From Welwitschia mirabilis (Eukaryota > Gnetophyta > Gnetopsida > Welwitschiales): 36,785 nucleotides of DNA. The notes under the pieces were generated by a model that worked only from the letters and a program-made list of their open reading frames with translations, searched no databases and was not told the DNA's origin. The position numbers and the translations under genes were made by a program. The stretch spans positions 153,769,472-153,806,256 of the forward strand of contig JBOZIK010000001.1 in the NCBI GenBank assembly GCA_051453625.1, read 5' to 3'. Positions 1 to 9,999 of the stretch are shown here, piece after piece (the first letter of the stretch is position 1; each line of letters opens with the position of its first letter).

Positions 1-1339
1 AAGGCAAATATGAAGGAAAAATGATAAATACATCATGGAGAGAATGGATAATCAAGACATGTTTTAGGGTAAACGATAAAGTGTGGATAAATAATACTCA
101 AAATAATCATAATTATAAGAAGGACAAGGGGTTAATAAAGCACAAGTTGTAAAGAATCTTGGTTAGCATAATTCTTGTATGAATGGCTAAACATCTAAGC
201 ATTAAAGTGATTTTAATTAAAATTTGGTTAAGGAATGAAATGGAAAAGAGATAAAATTAATAGCCGAGGGGAGAACTAAGGGTTGTTCACATATAAATTA
301 AAGAAGAAATGAATCAAGTGCTAAGGATGATAAGTTAACTAAGAAATATTGTAGGCCTTATGGAAGATAAGATGAAATACCAAAAATGCTTTAAGATAAT
401 TGAGTAAAAAACTATAAAAAGACTAAGTGGAAAATGGAAAAAAATAAAAGTGAAGAAGATTAATTGCTTCACCCTAAATGCTAAGCAATATCCATTGGTA
501 TACATCACAAAATTAATTGATATTAGAGATGCATGCTTCAATGCTAAATAACATTAAGCATTATGTAGTAAGAGTAGTAGTTATACAACATCTAACAATT
601 ATTTTTTAAAGCATAAATGTAATGTTAAGACTATAGATCAAATCCCATCATTAGATGTAATAAAAATAATATTCTACTAATGCATCATCCAATGATCAAT
701 ATGGTTTGAAATTTTCGTGAACTTATTTCTTTAGAGTTATGAAAAATTAAGTCAATAAGGTGATGAAAAACATTACTCATCATGATGAGGAAAGTGCAAC
801 CACTAGTAAGAGAGTAAATACCCAAAGGATGCCTATAGATCATGGTCAAATAGCCCTTTAGGGGAATTTCTAAAGCTACCATCTTGCATTACCAAGGGTC
901 CCTTTTATGGGTAATATATAATGGAAAATAATGAGAGCTATGTAGGTGCATCAATTTTCCTCTTAGATTTGACAATTTATTTTATGAATTGAATTAGACT
1001 TCCATTTTTGAAAAATTGATTGATTATTAAAATGATAAATTAACAAAGTCCAAAGCTAAAAAGAAGCATTAAATTTGACATAGTTGATATTTGAACAAAA
1101 TAAACATAGATATTAAAGCTCATAAACATGGGAATGTTTTTAGATTATGAAATTCAATCTTATCACTATAAGTATCCCAAATTAAAGAATTACTTTTATA
1201 AAAACTCTAATGATGTTTAGTACATAAACAAGTAAATACATAATCAAGTAGTAAGATGGCTCAACCAAAGGATTCAATCACTAAATCATTTAGATGATGG
1301 TAAAAAGAATAATCTCCTCTTGGTTAAGAGGATCATCTA
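1..1339. other. AT-rich sequence downstream of gypsy-1 pol, no gene recognised
   Basis: No coding similarity is recognisable on either strand. The stretch lies just past the C-terminal end of the minus-strand gypsy-1 integrase, so it probably holds the 3' untranslated part and perhaps the 3' LTR of that element. I looked for words shared with the opposite end of gypsy-1 (about 16.4-18.8 kb) and saw no convincing LTR match. A short open stretch at 685-882 (minus) has no family resemblance that I can name. Confidence 0.5.
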
Positions 1340-2412
1340 AGGTAATTACATTTATCATGTTCATGGTATAATGGCAATAATTAGATGACATATACAATTT
1401 TAACCATTGTTTATTAACCTTTAGTTTTTCCTTATATCTTAGATCCAAAATTTCAACTAAGCCATTAGTATGTACTTTTTCTATAAGATAGGAACCTAGT
1501 CATTTGGAAGTTAGCTTATTGTGAAGTAAGTAAACTTAATTATATACATATTGATAGCAATTAAACAAGTTCAAATAACTTCTACAAAAGCTTTTTATCA
1601 TGGTTGACTTTAACTTGGGATTAATGAATGAATTATTTGTGGATAGCATAGTTATGCTTTTTATTAAGGTGTTACAACTATGCTAACAAATAGTAAAGGA
1701 TATTATCAAGACCAATCACATTAAGTTAATGAAGTTTTTGTAAGAGTTATACCACCTATCAACTAGAAGAAAACAAGTTTTATCATTCATAATTTCATAA
1801 GAAAAAAAACCAAGTGAAATATGCCACGTTTTGTAATAAGCACAAATAACATCATTGAGTTTTAGATACCATAAATTCTTATTTTTAGATAAAATTTTCT
1901 AAAATTTTTACTTACGCATTACTATGAGGATGATAAGCATTAGCAATCCTATGTTTAATTGCTATAAAAAGACGAAGTTTCCCAAGGATTTTATTTATAA
2001 AATGGGCTAATTAATTACTTATCGATATTGAATCTTAGGAAGAAAACCCTATGAAAGATATTAGAACAAAGAAAGAATACACATTTAGCATTATTAGTAT
2101 GGTAGGAGTATCATCAATTTAGTTAGTCATATAATCTACAACCATAACAATGTTTTTTTTATTGCAAGAATATGGTTTAAGAGGTTTTATGATGTTAATA
2201 CTCTAACAATCAAAAGAGTCACCTTATAGAATGGTTTTAAATGGTATGTCTTTGGATTTACATAGGATTACAGAATGTTGACAAGCATCACATCTTGTAG
2301 TAAAGTGAAATAAATCATAAAAAATAGTAGGCTAATAAAGACTATCATGTAAGATTTTATGATTATGTTTTGTTACTGAGGTGACCTCCACATACACCAT
2401 TATATGGTAATA
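1340..2412 (-). pseudogene. Gypsy-1 integrase, degraded
   Basis: Integrase would insert the element's cDNA into host DNA. On the minus strand, a zinc-binding region reads GVCGGH (about 2385-2400) and then CDACQ (about 2280-2295). The core follows with VVDYMT (about 2120-2140), which retains the first catalytic Asp, and then IKHRIANAYHPHSNA (about 1918-1962). The tail includes NDVICAYYKTWHISLGFF (about 1800-1855), matching the usual ALWAYRTAYKTPIGMSPY, then NGLVEI and VNKQWLKLY (about 1390-1480). The second catalytic Asp block (usually IISDGGSHF) and the Glu block after HPQTNGQ appear deleted. Several frames are needed to follow it, so it cannot be functional. Confidence 0.85.
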
Positions 2413-2830
2413 ACATCATAATTTTTTCACTTAGGCATATACCTATGAATGATTTTATTTTTAAGTAATAGTACAAGTATTACTCATTATGTTCATAATC
2501 CTTCTATGGAGAAAATATTTGCATTGATTTCTAGTTTAATGTTAATAAGTTTTCATGGTAATAAGATAGTTTATAATGTCAACATATCATGGGAAAAATG
2601 TTAAAAATAGATAGAATAGAATATCATATTTTTCCCACTCAACCATATACTTATGGATGATCTTATTTTTAAATAATAGTATAAGTATTGTTCATTCTAT
2701 TTAAAATTTCTTATTCTATGGAGAAAATATTTGCATTGACTTCTAGTTTAATGTTAATAGATTTTCATGGTAATAAGATAGTTTACAATGTTAACATATC
2801 ATGGGATAAGATGTTGAGAAGAGAGAGAAT
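2413..2830 (-). repeat. Tandem duplication (~210 bp, two copies) between RNase H and integrase of gypsy-1
   Basis: Two adjacent copies, about 2413-2620 and 2621-2830, share long near-identical blocks. For example, the block beginning TCTATGGAGAAAATATTTGC lies at 2503 and again at 2715, and a block containing CATATAC lies at 2436 and 2644. The offset is therefore 208-212 bp. On the minus strand the repeated segment encodes the linker that normally joins RNase H to the integrase zinc finger, with peptides resembling WYADIVNYLVT, DEPYLFKHC and IRRCVPE. The element thus carries this linker twice. Confidence 0.85.
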
Positions 2831-2879
2831 AAACTTACTTGATAGAAAATATTTTTTCATTAGGGAAGGTATATTCAAT

Positions 2880-3283
2880 TTGAAAATATGGTAATAAACA
2901 AAGGAACCTTTGTTCTTAAGAGATTCTAGACAAATCATCTATCATACAATTTTGTTTTTCTACTATGTTAATGATGGTGAGATGGAATTCTTGCATTAAT
3001 AATACTAATCTTCATCTATTACAAGAGCTTTTCTTAGTCATAACATAATGAATAACAACATGATTAGTATAAATAGTAGTGTAAAATCAAAGAAGATAAT
3101 ACCTAAGTTTGTCTAAGAAGAAAATGATGGTTATTATTTCTCTATTTGTGGTTGTGTAGCTAAGTTGAAAAATAGAAAGGATTTTAACAATGTAGATAAT
3201 GACTTTGTATTTCTTCTCATGCATTTTTTCTAATACCATACTTGGTTCAAAAGTTTTAGTCTAATTGAAACCTCATATAATAA
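2880..3283 (-). pseudogene. Gypsy-1 RNase H, degraded
   Basis: RNase H removes the RNA strand during reverse transcription. Minus-strand peptides follow the plant Ty3/gypsy pattern: YIVKILSIFQLSYTTTNREI (usual YASKTLNEAQLNYATTEKEL), then a stretch ending DKLRYYL, then YTNHVVIHYVMTKKS (usual YTDHAALKYLLSKKD), then LMQEFHLTI and MIDDLSRIS (usual LLQEFDLEI and VADHLSRL). The Asp of the TDH motif is Asn here. Stops interrupt the frame. It directly follows the RT C-terminal fragment. Confidence 0.8.
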
Positions 3284-3284
3284 G

Positions 3285-3514
3285 TTAAAAAGTGATTTTT
3301 TCCTTAATGTTTTTAAAGTCTTTTTGAAAATACTTACTCCAAAAAAAAATTATATCTTTAATAAGTAAGAAATGGAGAGGTTTACATGTCTTGACATGAT
3401 ATTTGATAGATCTATGATAGAATTCAGAATTTTCAACAAAAGATCTAATGTGCTTAATATTTTTTAGTGGAGGAAGAGTACAAATGATATTACTTTTAGA
3501 TGGGTCCATTTTAT
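3285..3514 (-). pseudogene. Gypsy-1 reverse transcriptase, C-terminal fragment
   Basis: An open minus-strand stretch of about 74 codons reads DPSKSNIICTLPPLKNIK, then HIRSFVENSEFYHRSIKY, then KPLHFLLIKD. This matches the end of plant Ty3/gypsy RT (DPAKIEVISKLPPPTSVKG, then RSFLGHAGFYRRFIKDFSKI). Its upstream neighbour in the native protein is not adjacent. The preceding residues lie 9.3 kb away at 12821-12870, on the other side of copia-1. The copia LTR begins immediately after the DPSK codons, which marks the insertion point. Confidence 0.9.
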
Positions 3515-4753
3515 AATGTTATAATTTGCCAAGTTAATTTTAAACTAACATATTCTAGTATAGCAAATTATGTTGTATTCCTTATAGAAAATATTAATAC
3601 TTTTAGGAAAGAAGCAATAAACATTTGTAACTAGCCTTGCTTAAACCTGATAAGTTATAGCCCCTCAATGGAGTTGATTAAATTCCTAAAGAATCAATTT
3701 AACCCATACAAAGAATTATCGAAACTATATTACTGAGGGGTTGATTAGATTTTTAAGAAGTAGACTAGACATGTATAATAAATTATCACACATAATTATT
3801 AAGGGGTCAACCAAATTCCTGATAAGTTAACCAGACTTAGAGTAAAAAATGTTTTTATCTTGTGATTAAGGAGTTGACTAGATTACTAAGGGATCAATCG
3901 GACCTGGGATAATCATGTTGTTTTGTACTTTTCTTCATATGGAATTGACCAAACCAAAATGTGGCTAGTGAGATATGTGGTTGACTAGATTCCAGATGGG
4001 GTCAACTAGATATGAAAACATAAAAAAAGTAGATCATTGAGAAAAAAATGGGGATGACCAACTTCAGTAATAAAACTCAATGGAATTGACTGAACATTTT
4101 AGGGGGTCAACTGATTATGATAGAGATAGCATTTTTCTAGCTATTAGCCCTTTATTTTTATCTATTAGGGAATTAGATTTACTTATGAAACCCCAAAATA
4201 TATCTTATATATATTCCTCAGCTATCAAAATAATTGTACCTCTTTTAACTAATAAAAAATTAAATGAACATATTTTTGATTATTAGTACTTTAGTCAATT
4301 AGTTTGAACTATACATGCTTGGATTTATGATGTCACTTTTGATAGTATAGTACTATCATCATTGTACTTTAGATCTAGTGAGGCCTATACGTTGTGACAT
4401 ACTATTGACACCAATAAGCATTCTCTTAAAAGGTTGATACCGAGCCTCTAAAAATTTGGATTGTAAAAGGTTAAAAGTGAATATGAGATACTTGGAAAGT
4501 GAGTAATAAATGTCTGGATCAGTCTTGAATAGATGCTAATCACTGAGAGTGGAGTAGGATATTTCCTAAACTACTATAAATCATGTGTCAATATTAACTT
4601 TTATTTTCTAATTTTAGTTATTTTCTTTTAAATCATTTCTCATGTTTTATAGACACAAATATTTTTAGTATTCAATACTTATGGAGATATATTTTGAATT
4701 TATTTATTATTTTAAAATCATATTCATCTCCTTCTAGGGTTTTAAAACCTTCA
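3509..4753 (+). repeat. Copia-1 5' LTR
   Basis: It aligns along its length with 11579-12820. The starts pair as TTTTATAATGTTATAATTTG with TTTTTAAGTTATAATTTGC, and both copies end in CTT(TA)CA just after a pyrimidine-rich CTCC/CCCTCCTC block. The 3' boundary is supported by the degenerate primer site that begins at 4754. By eye about 15-20% of aligned positions differ, so the insertion is old. The upstream half carries an array of GGTCAACC/GGTTGACC-like boxes. Confidence 0.85.
3670..4115 (+). repeat. Array of ~66-bp units with decayed GGTCGACC-like boxes inside the copia-1 LTR
   Basis: Units begin near 3670, 3735, 3801 and 3868, a spacing of 65-67 bp. Less regular copies follow near 3940, 3982, 4050 and 4081. 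Each unit starts with GGRGTTGAYTAGATT or GGGGTCAACCAAATT and has a second, related box 15-25 bp later (for example GATCAATCGGACC). The forms GGTTGAC and GGTCAAC are the two CpG-decay products of palindromic GGTCGACC. The array is present in the 3' LTR too, near 11735-12165. Confidence 0.7.
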
Positions 4754-4766
4754 TTTATATCATATC
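4754..4766 (+). other. Copia-1 primer binding site (degenerate, initiator Met tRNA type)
   Basis: Immediately after the LTR end the sequence reads TTTATATCATATCTAGGTTG. This resembles the standard plant copia primer site TTTGGTATCAGAGCTAGGTT, complementary to the 3' end of initiator methionine tRNA. The core has several changes and an apparent one-base deletion, so priming would be poor. Its position fixes the 5' LTR end. Confidence 0.65.
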
Positions 4767-4824
4767 TAGGTTGAATCATTGATAGTTCCTAATAAATCTA
4801 GACTCTGAACCCTAACTATAAGTA

Positions 4825-5930
4825 ATCCTTCTGATGGCTTCTTTATTGAAAGACCACCTATGTTCAATGAATAAACTATGCCTGCTAAAAGGCTTGTATG
4901 AGAATATTTCTTAGATCCTTCTATGTAAACATAGAGTAGGCAATATACAATGGATATTTTATGTCCACACTGTCCAAAATTAATATTAATGGAATCATCA
5001 TAGTAGTAGAAAGATCCTGAGAATAATGGACCCCTATCAACAAAGCTAAGGCTACCTTAGATGCTCATGCTTTTAATGCTATTTTTTGTGTCATATATGC
5101 AAATGAATTCAAGAGGATTATAGACTATGAACGTGTTAAATAATCTTGGGATATTCTTAAAATAGCATACAAAGGAACATCCATTATAAATCAAGTAAAG
5201 CTACATACACTTATCTCTATGTTTGAAGATATTCACACGGAAGAATAGGAGACTCTACAAGAGTTATTTACTAGATTGATAGATATTGTAAACTCTATAA
5301 CAAGCCTAAGTAAAAAAATAGATGAAGGAAAGGTTGTATAAAAAGTTTTAAGATATCTTTCAAAATGCTTTAATTTGAAGTTATATCCATTGAAGAAGCA
5401 AGAACATCAATTGCATGGCACTTGAGGAACTTAGAGGTAATCTTCAAACTTATGAGTTAAAGTTTTCTAAAGATAAAAATAAAGTCTAGCATTAAAAAGT
5501 ATGCAAGAAGAGTATAGATTTAAAAAATAAGATGAATAGCTTAATGAAGATGATATTGCTCTTTTGGCAAGGAGATTCAAAAATTTCTTGCACAAAAAAA
5601 AGAAATAAGATGAACCAAGCAAGGAATCAAAAAGGGATCATTCAAAACTAAGAAGATATATATAAAAAGGAAAGGAGATCCAATGCTCTGCTTGTAAGGA
5701 ATATGTACATGTTGTAGATTATTGTTAAAATAGTAGAAGAGATCATAGGAAATCCATTTCATCATCTTTCATTACCCCCTGGGATAATGTAGATGAGGAA
5801 GATGATAATAGCTCAAGCCAAGATTCAGATGGAGATAGAAGACTTTTTTTCATGGTAATAGTCCCTTTCATAAAGAATATTCCTTACTTAATAGAACTAA
5901 ATGATCTAGATCTTATTGAAAAAGATTAAA
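4825..5930 (+). pseudogene. Copia-1 gag (UBN2 type with CCHC knuckle), degraded
   Basis: Gag would form the virus-like particle. From about 5041 the plus strand reads AKATLDAHAFNAIFC, YANEFKRIIDYERVK and SWDILKIAYKGTS (broken by stops), then ETLQELFTRLIDIVNS and KKIDEGKVV, matching Sirevirus gag (WDILETAYEGTS, LQEFYTRLNDIVNS, KKIDEEKVVLKVLRSLP). Near 5545-5600 comes DDIALLARRFKNFLAQKKE-type sequence. A zinc knuckle spacing of C-x2-C-x4-H-x4-C is intact at codons 5684, 5693, 5708 and 5723. An acidic DEEDDNSSSQDSDGD tail follows near 5790. Stops and frameshifts interrupt all of it. Confidence 0.85.
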
Positions 5931-6129
5931 GGGAGGTAGAAGATACTTGTTAAGAACTCTATTCATAATGTAAAAAGCTAGTAAAATGAATCAACAAATT
6001 AAACAAGACAGTGAAGGATCTAAACAAAGAAAAGAAAGAGTTGAAGATAAAGTACAAGATGGTTTTAAAAAAAAAGCTTTAAACTTACTTAAGAGGTAAA
6101 AAGCTTGTCTTACTTTGTAAATAAATTTT

Positions 6130-6605
6130 TAAATAGTTCAAGTAAATTGGAATAGATTCTTGGAATATGAAGACTAGTTCAGAACAAGAAAGGTATTGTA
6201 TTCATCTCTCAAAAACTATAGAATCTATTGAATCAGGTAACATGGAAAAATAATTATGTCTTAAAAATTATATGTTATTTTTATGGAAAAATAATTCATT
6301 CAAAATTATTTTGTAATGCTAAGAAGTTAATGCTCTTTTCAAATTCTATTAGTACTTTTCCATTTAGATTTATCCCAAAGGAATGTATATCATAATAGTC
6401 CAAATGGATTAAGTGAATAAGGGCTAACAATTTGAAAATTTTATTAATCCAAATAGCTTTTAAAGTATCAAATGGGACTTGCTAGTAATTGAATAGTAAT
6501 TTCTCTTAATACATGATACATGATAAATTAAGAGTCCAACATTTCGATAACTTTGATGGAGGAGAAGTAGCATTAGTAATAATAAAAAGATAAAGATTAA
6601 AGGAA
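6130..6605 (+). pseudogene. Copia-1 protease region, active site lost
   Basis: The copia aspartic protease normally carries DSGCSRHMTGD. Here codons 6492-6506 read Asn-Ser-Asn-Phe-Ser, followed by a stop and YMIHDK, then HFDNFDGG (near 6540) in place of the usual FDGGQVTFG. The catalytic Asp and the Gly are both Asn. IKGIGNIS (about 6597-6620), the usual KGKIKGIGNI strand, lies in a different frame from the next recognisable peptide. The region lies between gag and the pre-integrase domain, as expected. Confidence 0.7.
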
Positions 6606-7625
6606 TTGGAAACATTAGTGGAGCCAACATGCTTAAAACATAATTTACTAAGTATTACTCAAATTTGTGATAAAGGTCATAAGGTTATTTTTGATATTCA
6701 AAAGTGTGAAGTTAGACATGACAAAATAAATGTTGTTTTTCTTAAAGTAAATAGAAGAGATATTGTTTATAGCATTAATAAATATTTATCTACTTGCTAT
6801 TTTTATTTTATAAATCAAAAGGTACTATAGCGCTAATGATTAGGACATATAAACTATGAACATATCAAAACTATCATTAAAAAGGAGGTTGTAAAAGAAA
6901 TCCTCAAGATTGACATTGAAAAACATGGGCTATGTGATGCTTGTCAAAAAGGAAAACAAATCAGGACTTCTCATGAAAGTAAAAACCTAGTCTCAATAAT
7001 AATGTCACTTGAACTCATTCACATGGACTTCATGGATGCTATCCAAACTAAAATTCTAGGAGGAAATTAATATTTTTTGACTATGGTTGATGACTAATCT
7101 AGATTTACTTGGATTTATTTTTAGGAAATAAATACAAAAATTGTAAAACTTGTAGTAAAGTCTACAAAAAAATCCAAAATGGATAAGGATACACTATCAA
7201 AAAAATTTAGAAGTGATCATGAAGGAGGATTTGAAAATCATCTTTTTGAGAAGTATTGTGTGGACAATGGTATAGAACATCAGTTCTTAGCCCTAAAAAA
7301 TCCTCAACAAAATGGAATTGTAGAGGAAAAAAACTAAGTCCTTTAAGAAATGGCAAGAAAAATGCTAAATGATAAAAATGTTCCTAAAACTTTTTGGCCT
7401 AAGACAATAAGCACTGTTTGCTATATTATCAATAGAGTCTATCTAAGACTAGGCATGAATAAAATCCCAAAGGATATTTGGAAAGAAATAAAACCAAATG
7501 TTTCATATTTTAAAGTATTTTTAAGTAAATGCTTTATCATAAAAGAGAGAGAACATTTAAGAAATTTTGAGTCCAAAGCTAATGAAGCAATCTTTTTAAG
7601 ATACTCAACTAGAAGTAGAGCCAAT
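6606..7625 (+). pseudogene. Copia-1 pre-integrase domain and integrase, with catalytic triad preserved
   Basis: CLKHNLLSITQICDKGHKV (6630 on) matches LKHNLLSISQLCDKG. The pre-integrase zinc region reads LGHINYEHI and CDACQKGKQIRTSHESK (6838-6985). The core keeps all three acidic residues in one frame: Asp in HMDFMD (7026-7028), Asp in RSDHEGGFEN (7215-7217) and Glu in QQNGIVEEKN (7323-7325). The last two are 35 residues apart, the normal DD35E spacing. EMARKMLNDKNVPKTFWPK and TVCYIINRVYLR follow. In-frame stops near 7067, 7093, 7121 and 7335 still make it a pseudogene. Confidence 0.92.
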
Positions 7626-8829
7626 TAATTTTCAATAAATGAAGTCTAATAGTGGAAGAATCTATAAATGTTCAAATACATAACTTTAATATAAGATTTA
7701 TTCCTTAAAATGGTGAAGAAAATCTAACTTTAAGCACCTCTACAATAAAATAAGTAACAACCAAACGGGAAGAAGAGCCATCTCAAGAGGTTACTTTCAA
7801 ACAGTTCAAAAAGATAAAAGATCATCCTTTAGAGTCCATCATTAGAGATGTTAGATCAAAAATTTAAATAAGAAACTCTCTTAAACATTTCTATGCCCAC
7901 ATTTCTTATGTCTCTAAAATTAAATCTAAAAAGTTTGAGGAGGAAGAATCTCTTTAAGAATGAATGATGGCTCTGCAAGATAAACTTCAAAAATTCAAAA
8001 GAAATAATGTTTGAAAACTTATAGAAAGACCAAAAGATCAAAATGTAATTAAAATGAAATTAATATTCAACAATAAGTATGATAAAAAAAATAATGTGAT
8101 CAAGAACAAGGCAACTAGATTAAAGGAATAGATATAGGTAATACATTTCCTCTAGTAGCCAGCCTTTAATAATATTAAAGTCTTTTAGATGGATGTGAAA
8201 AGTGCCTTTCTAAATAAAACTATTAATGAAGAATTTTATGTGAAGAAACCTCAAGTTTCATAGATCTAGACAAATCAAACATTGTGTATAGACTCAAAAA
8301 GGCTATATATGATTTAAAACAATCTTTAAGGATTTGATATGAAAACTAGGTACATTCTAATGAAAATGATTGTACTTGTGGAGTTATGAATAAAACTTTC
8401 TTTGTCAAAAATATTAAGAAGAACTTTAAAATCATTCAAATCTATATGAACAACATAATTATTAGAGCCTCAAATGAAGTTCTCTTAAAATAATTCACTA
8501 GCATTATGACAGCATATTTTAAAATAAGTATGTTTATTGAAGTTCATATGTTTTTTGGTATCCAAAGCAAACCAACAAAACATGAAATTTTCATATCTCA
8601 ATTCAAATATTGAAGGGGATTGATCAAATTATTTGGACTAGAAAATGCAAAATTAACTAATGCATCTATGTCAACTTCATGTAAGGTCAATCTTGATAAA
8701 CATGAAAAATCTATGGACCAAAAACTATATAGAAGCATAATAGGAAGCCTATTATATGTAATCATAAGTAGATCTCATATAATGTTTAGTATTATTTCTT
8801 TGAATGAAAGTTACAATTTTTATAACTGA
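7626..8829 (+). pseudogene. Copia-1 reverse transcriptase, degraded
   Basis: A linker reads HPLESIIRDVRSKI and HFYAHISYVSKIKSKKFEE, then MMALQDKLQKFKRNNV (the usual AMQEELNQFERNEVW) and RPKDQNVIKMKLIFNNKYD. RT follows with MDVKSAFLNKTINEEFYVKK (8190-8247). The catalytic YVDD motif reads YMNN, with both Asp codons now AAC (8449-8454). The C-terminal part is open at 8620-8829 with LFGLENAKLTNASMS and DQKLYRSIIGSLLYVIISRS (usual DQKMYRGMIGSLLYLTASRP). The sequence then stops matching copia abruptly at about 8830. Confidence 0.9.
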
Positions 8830-9073
8830 TAGAAAAGAAAAGTACAGATAACATACATAAGACTAAAAGAAAAAATGGGCTCATATAAGAACTCTTAGAA
8901 CTATAACACTGAGATAGAAAATATACGAGAGCCAAAAAAAATCAAAATTGATCTAGAGTTAATTGAAATCAGAGTTTTGAATGCCTTAAATATGCTCTCC
9001 CTTAGTTTTAGTAATTCCTGGGGCCTGTTCCGACCTCCACCTCAGAACATCAAGGGGATTTTANNNNNNNNNN
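8830..9073. other. Segment foreign to copia-1 between RT and RNase H, ending in an N gap
   Basis: Copia pol similarity ends near 8829 and resumes at 9074 at nearly the expected next residues (NIISYIKITSEYGL, the usual KRIFRYLVGTQNLGL). Between them lie about 234 bp with no copia similarity, including a stretch richer in G and C near 9015-9050, followed by ten Ns (9064-9073). It could be a small insertion of another element whose right end is missing, or an assembly misjoin at a contig edge. I recognise no family in it. Confidence 0.65.
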
Positions 9074-9600
9074 TCAAAAATATCATAAGTTATATAAAAA
9101 TTACAAGTGAATATGGATTATAATATCCTATAAAAACTTCTTTTAATCTTAAAGGTCTATGTGATGCAAACTAGGTTGGTTGTAAAAATGATAGAAAAAG
9201 CACTAGTGAAAACTTTTTTCTTTTAGGATAATGTTTGGTATGATGGATAAGTAAGAAGTAAAACTTCATCTCTCTCTCCATAGTAGAATTAGAATATATA
9301 GTAGTAGGAAGTTATTGTATCCATCTTCTATTGATGAAAGAAATTTTCAAAGACTTTAGAGTAATTTTGAATAGGTTCAAATTTTTTATGATAATACTAG
9401 CATAATAAATATCTCAAAGAACATTCTTCAACATTCTTGACTAAATACACTAAACTAAGACATCATTTTCTTAGAGGTCAAGTAGAAAAAGGTAATATTT
9501 TCATGAGTTTTATAAGTGTTGATAGACAACTGGCAAATATTTTTATAAAACCCTATACTTTGATAACTTTCTAAGACTTTGTTATGAACTAAGGGTTGTC
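9074..9600 (+). pseudogene. Copia-1 RNase H, degraded
   Basis: Plus-strand peptides match the Ty1/copia RNase H: LCDANXVGCKNDRKSTSEN (9162-9215, usual YCDADFAGCKIDRKSTSG), SIVELEYIVVGSYC (9282-9325, usual STAEAEYIAAGSCC), NTSIINISKNILQHS (9400-9440, usual NTSAINLSKNPIQHS) and IDNWQIFL (9525-9550, usual EQQLADIFTKPL). The Asp of CDA and the Glu of the EYI motif are kept. Several stops interrupt it. This is the end of pol. Confidence 0.88.
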
Positions 9601-9990
9601 TCTTTGTCCTATGATTCAAGGTAGAATAGTCGATCAAATCTTGGATTCAATCAACTAGATCTAGAGAAGAAGTCAATTAACTTCATTTTCTTCTAATTGT
9701 CTAGTATTTTTCAAATTGATCTAAATCTAGTCTAGTTGAGTCAACCAGATTAAAGTCTTAATTGACCAAATTTGAAAAAAAAAAAATTATAACATGAGTC
9801 TCATTGATTCAACCAAATTAAAACCTGGTCAACTAGAGATATAGGGTAATAGAGTAGGAGATAGGCAATGAATCTTATTTTTTGTTAAATCTAAATTGAT
9901 TGCCCCTCTTTATAAAATCTTATGGATCCTGTCTCTCTTAGATCTAGCTATCTCTCTCTAGTTATTTTATCTTAAAGAAGTATCACATGC
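9601..9990 (+). other. Copia-1 spacer after pol, with LTR-like palindromic boxes
   Basis: No coding similarity is visible. Boxes related to those of the LTR recur here: AGTCGATCAAAT (9628), ATTCAATCAACTAGATCT (9645), GAGTCAACCAGATT (9737), ATTGACCAAATTT (9760), TTGATTCAACCAAATT (9802) and CTGGTCAACTAGAGA (9825). A pyrimidine-rich stretch with CTCTCTTAGATCTAGC precedes the envelope-like gene. The boxes may be regulatory for a downstream transcript or may be relics of recombination with the LTR. Confidence 0.55.
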
Positions 9991-9999
9991 TTTCAAATG

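Noticed and set aside
335-541. Minus-strand hydrophobic open stretch of 68 codons
   Set aside because: Rich in Phe and Ile as expected of translated AT-rich DNA, with no family resemblance or supporting context.
1-1339. Possible 3' LTR of gypsy-1
   Set aside because: No matching copy was found by eye on the gag side (16.3-18.8 kb), so the LTR cannot be supported without an alignment.
3670-4115. Repeat array considered as a CRISPR-like or satellite array
   Set aside because: Units are imperfect, lie within an LTR and are duplicated in the other LTR, so they are part of the retroelement.
5577-5765. Minus-strand open stretch of 62 codons
   Set aside because: Antisense shadow of the copia-1 gag zinc-knuckle region.
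9455-9637. Minus-strand open stretch of 60 codons
   Set aside because: It lies antisense to the clearly recognisable copia-1 RNase H and has no own similarity.
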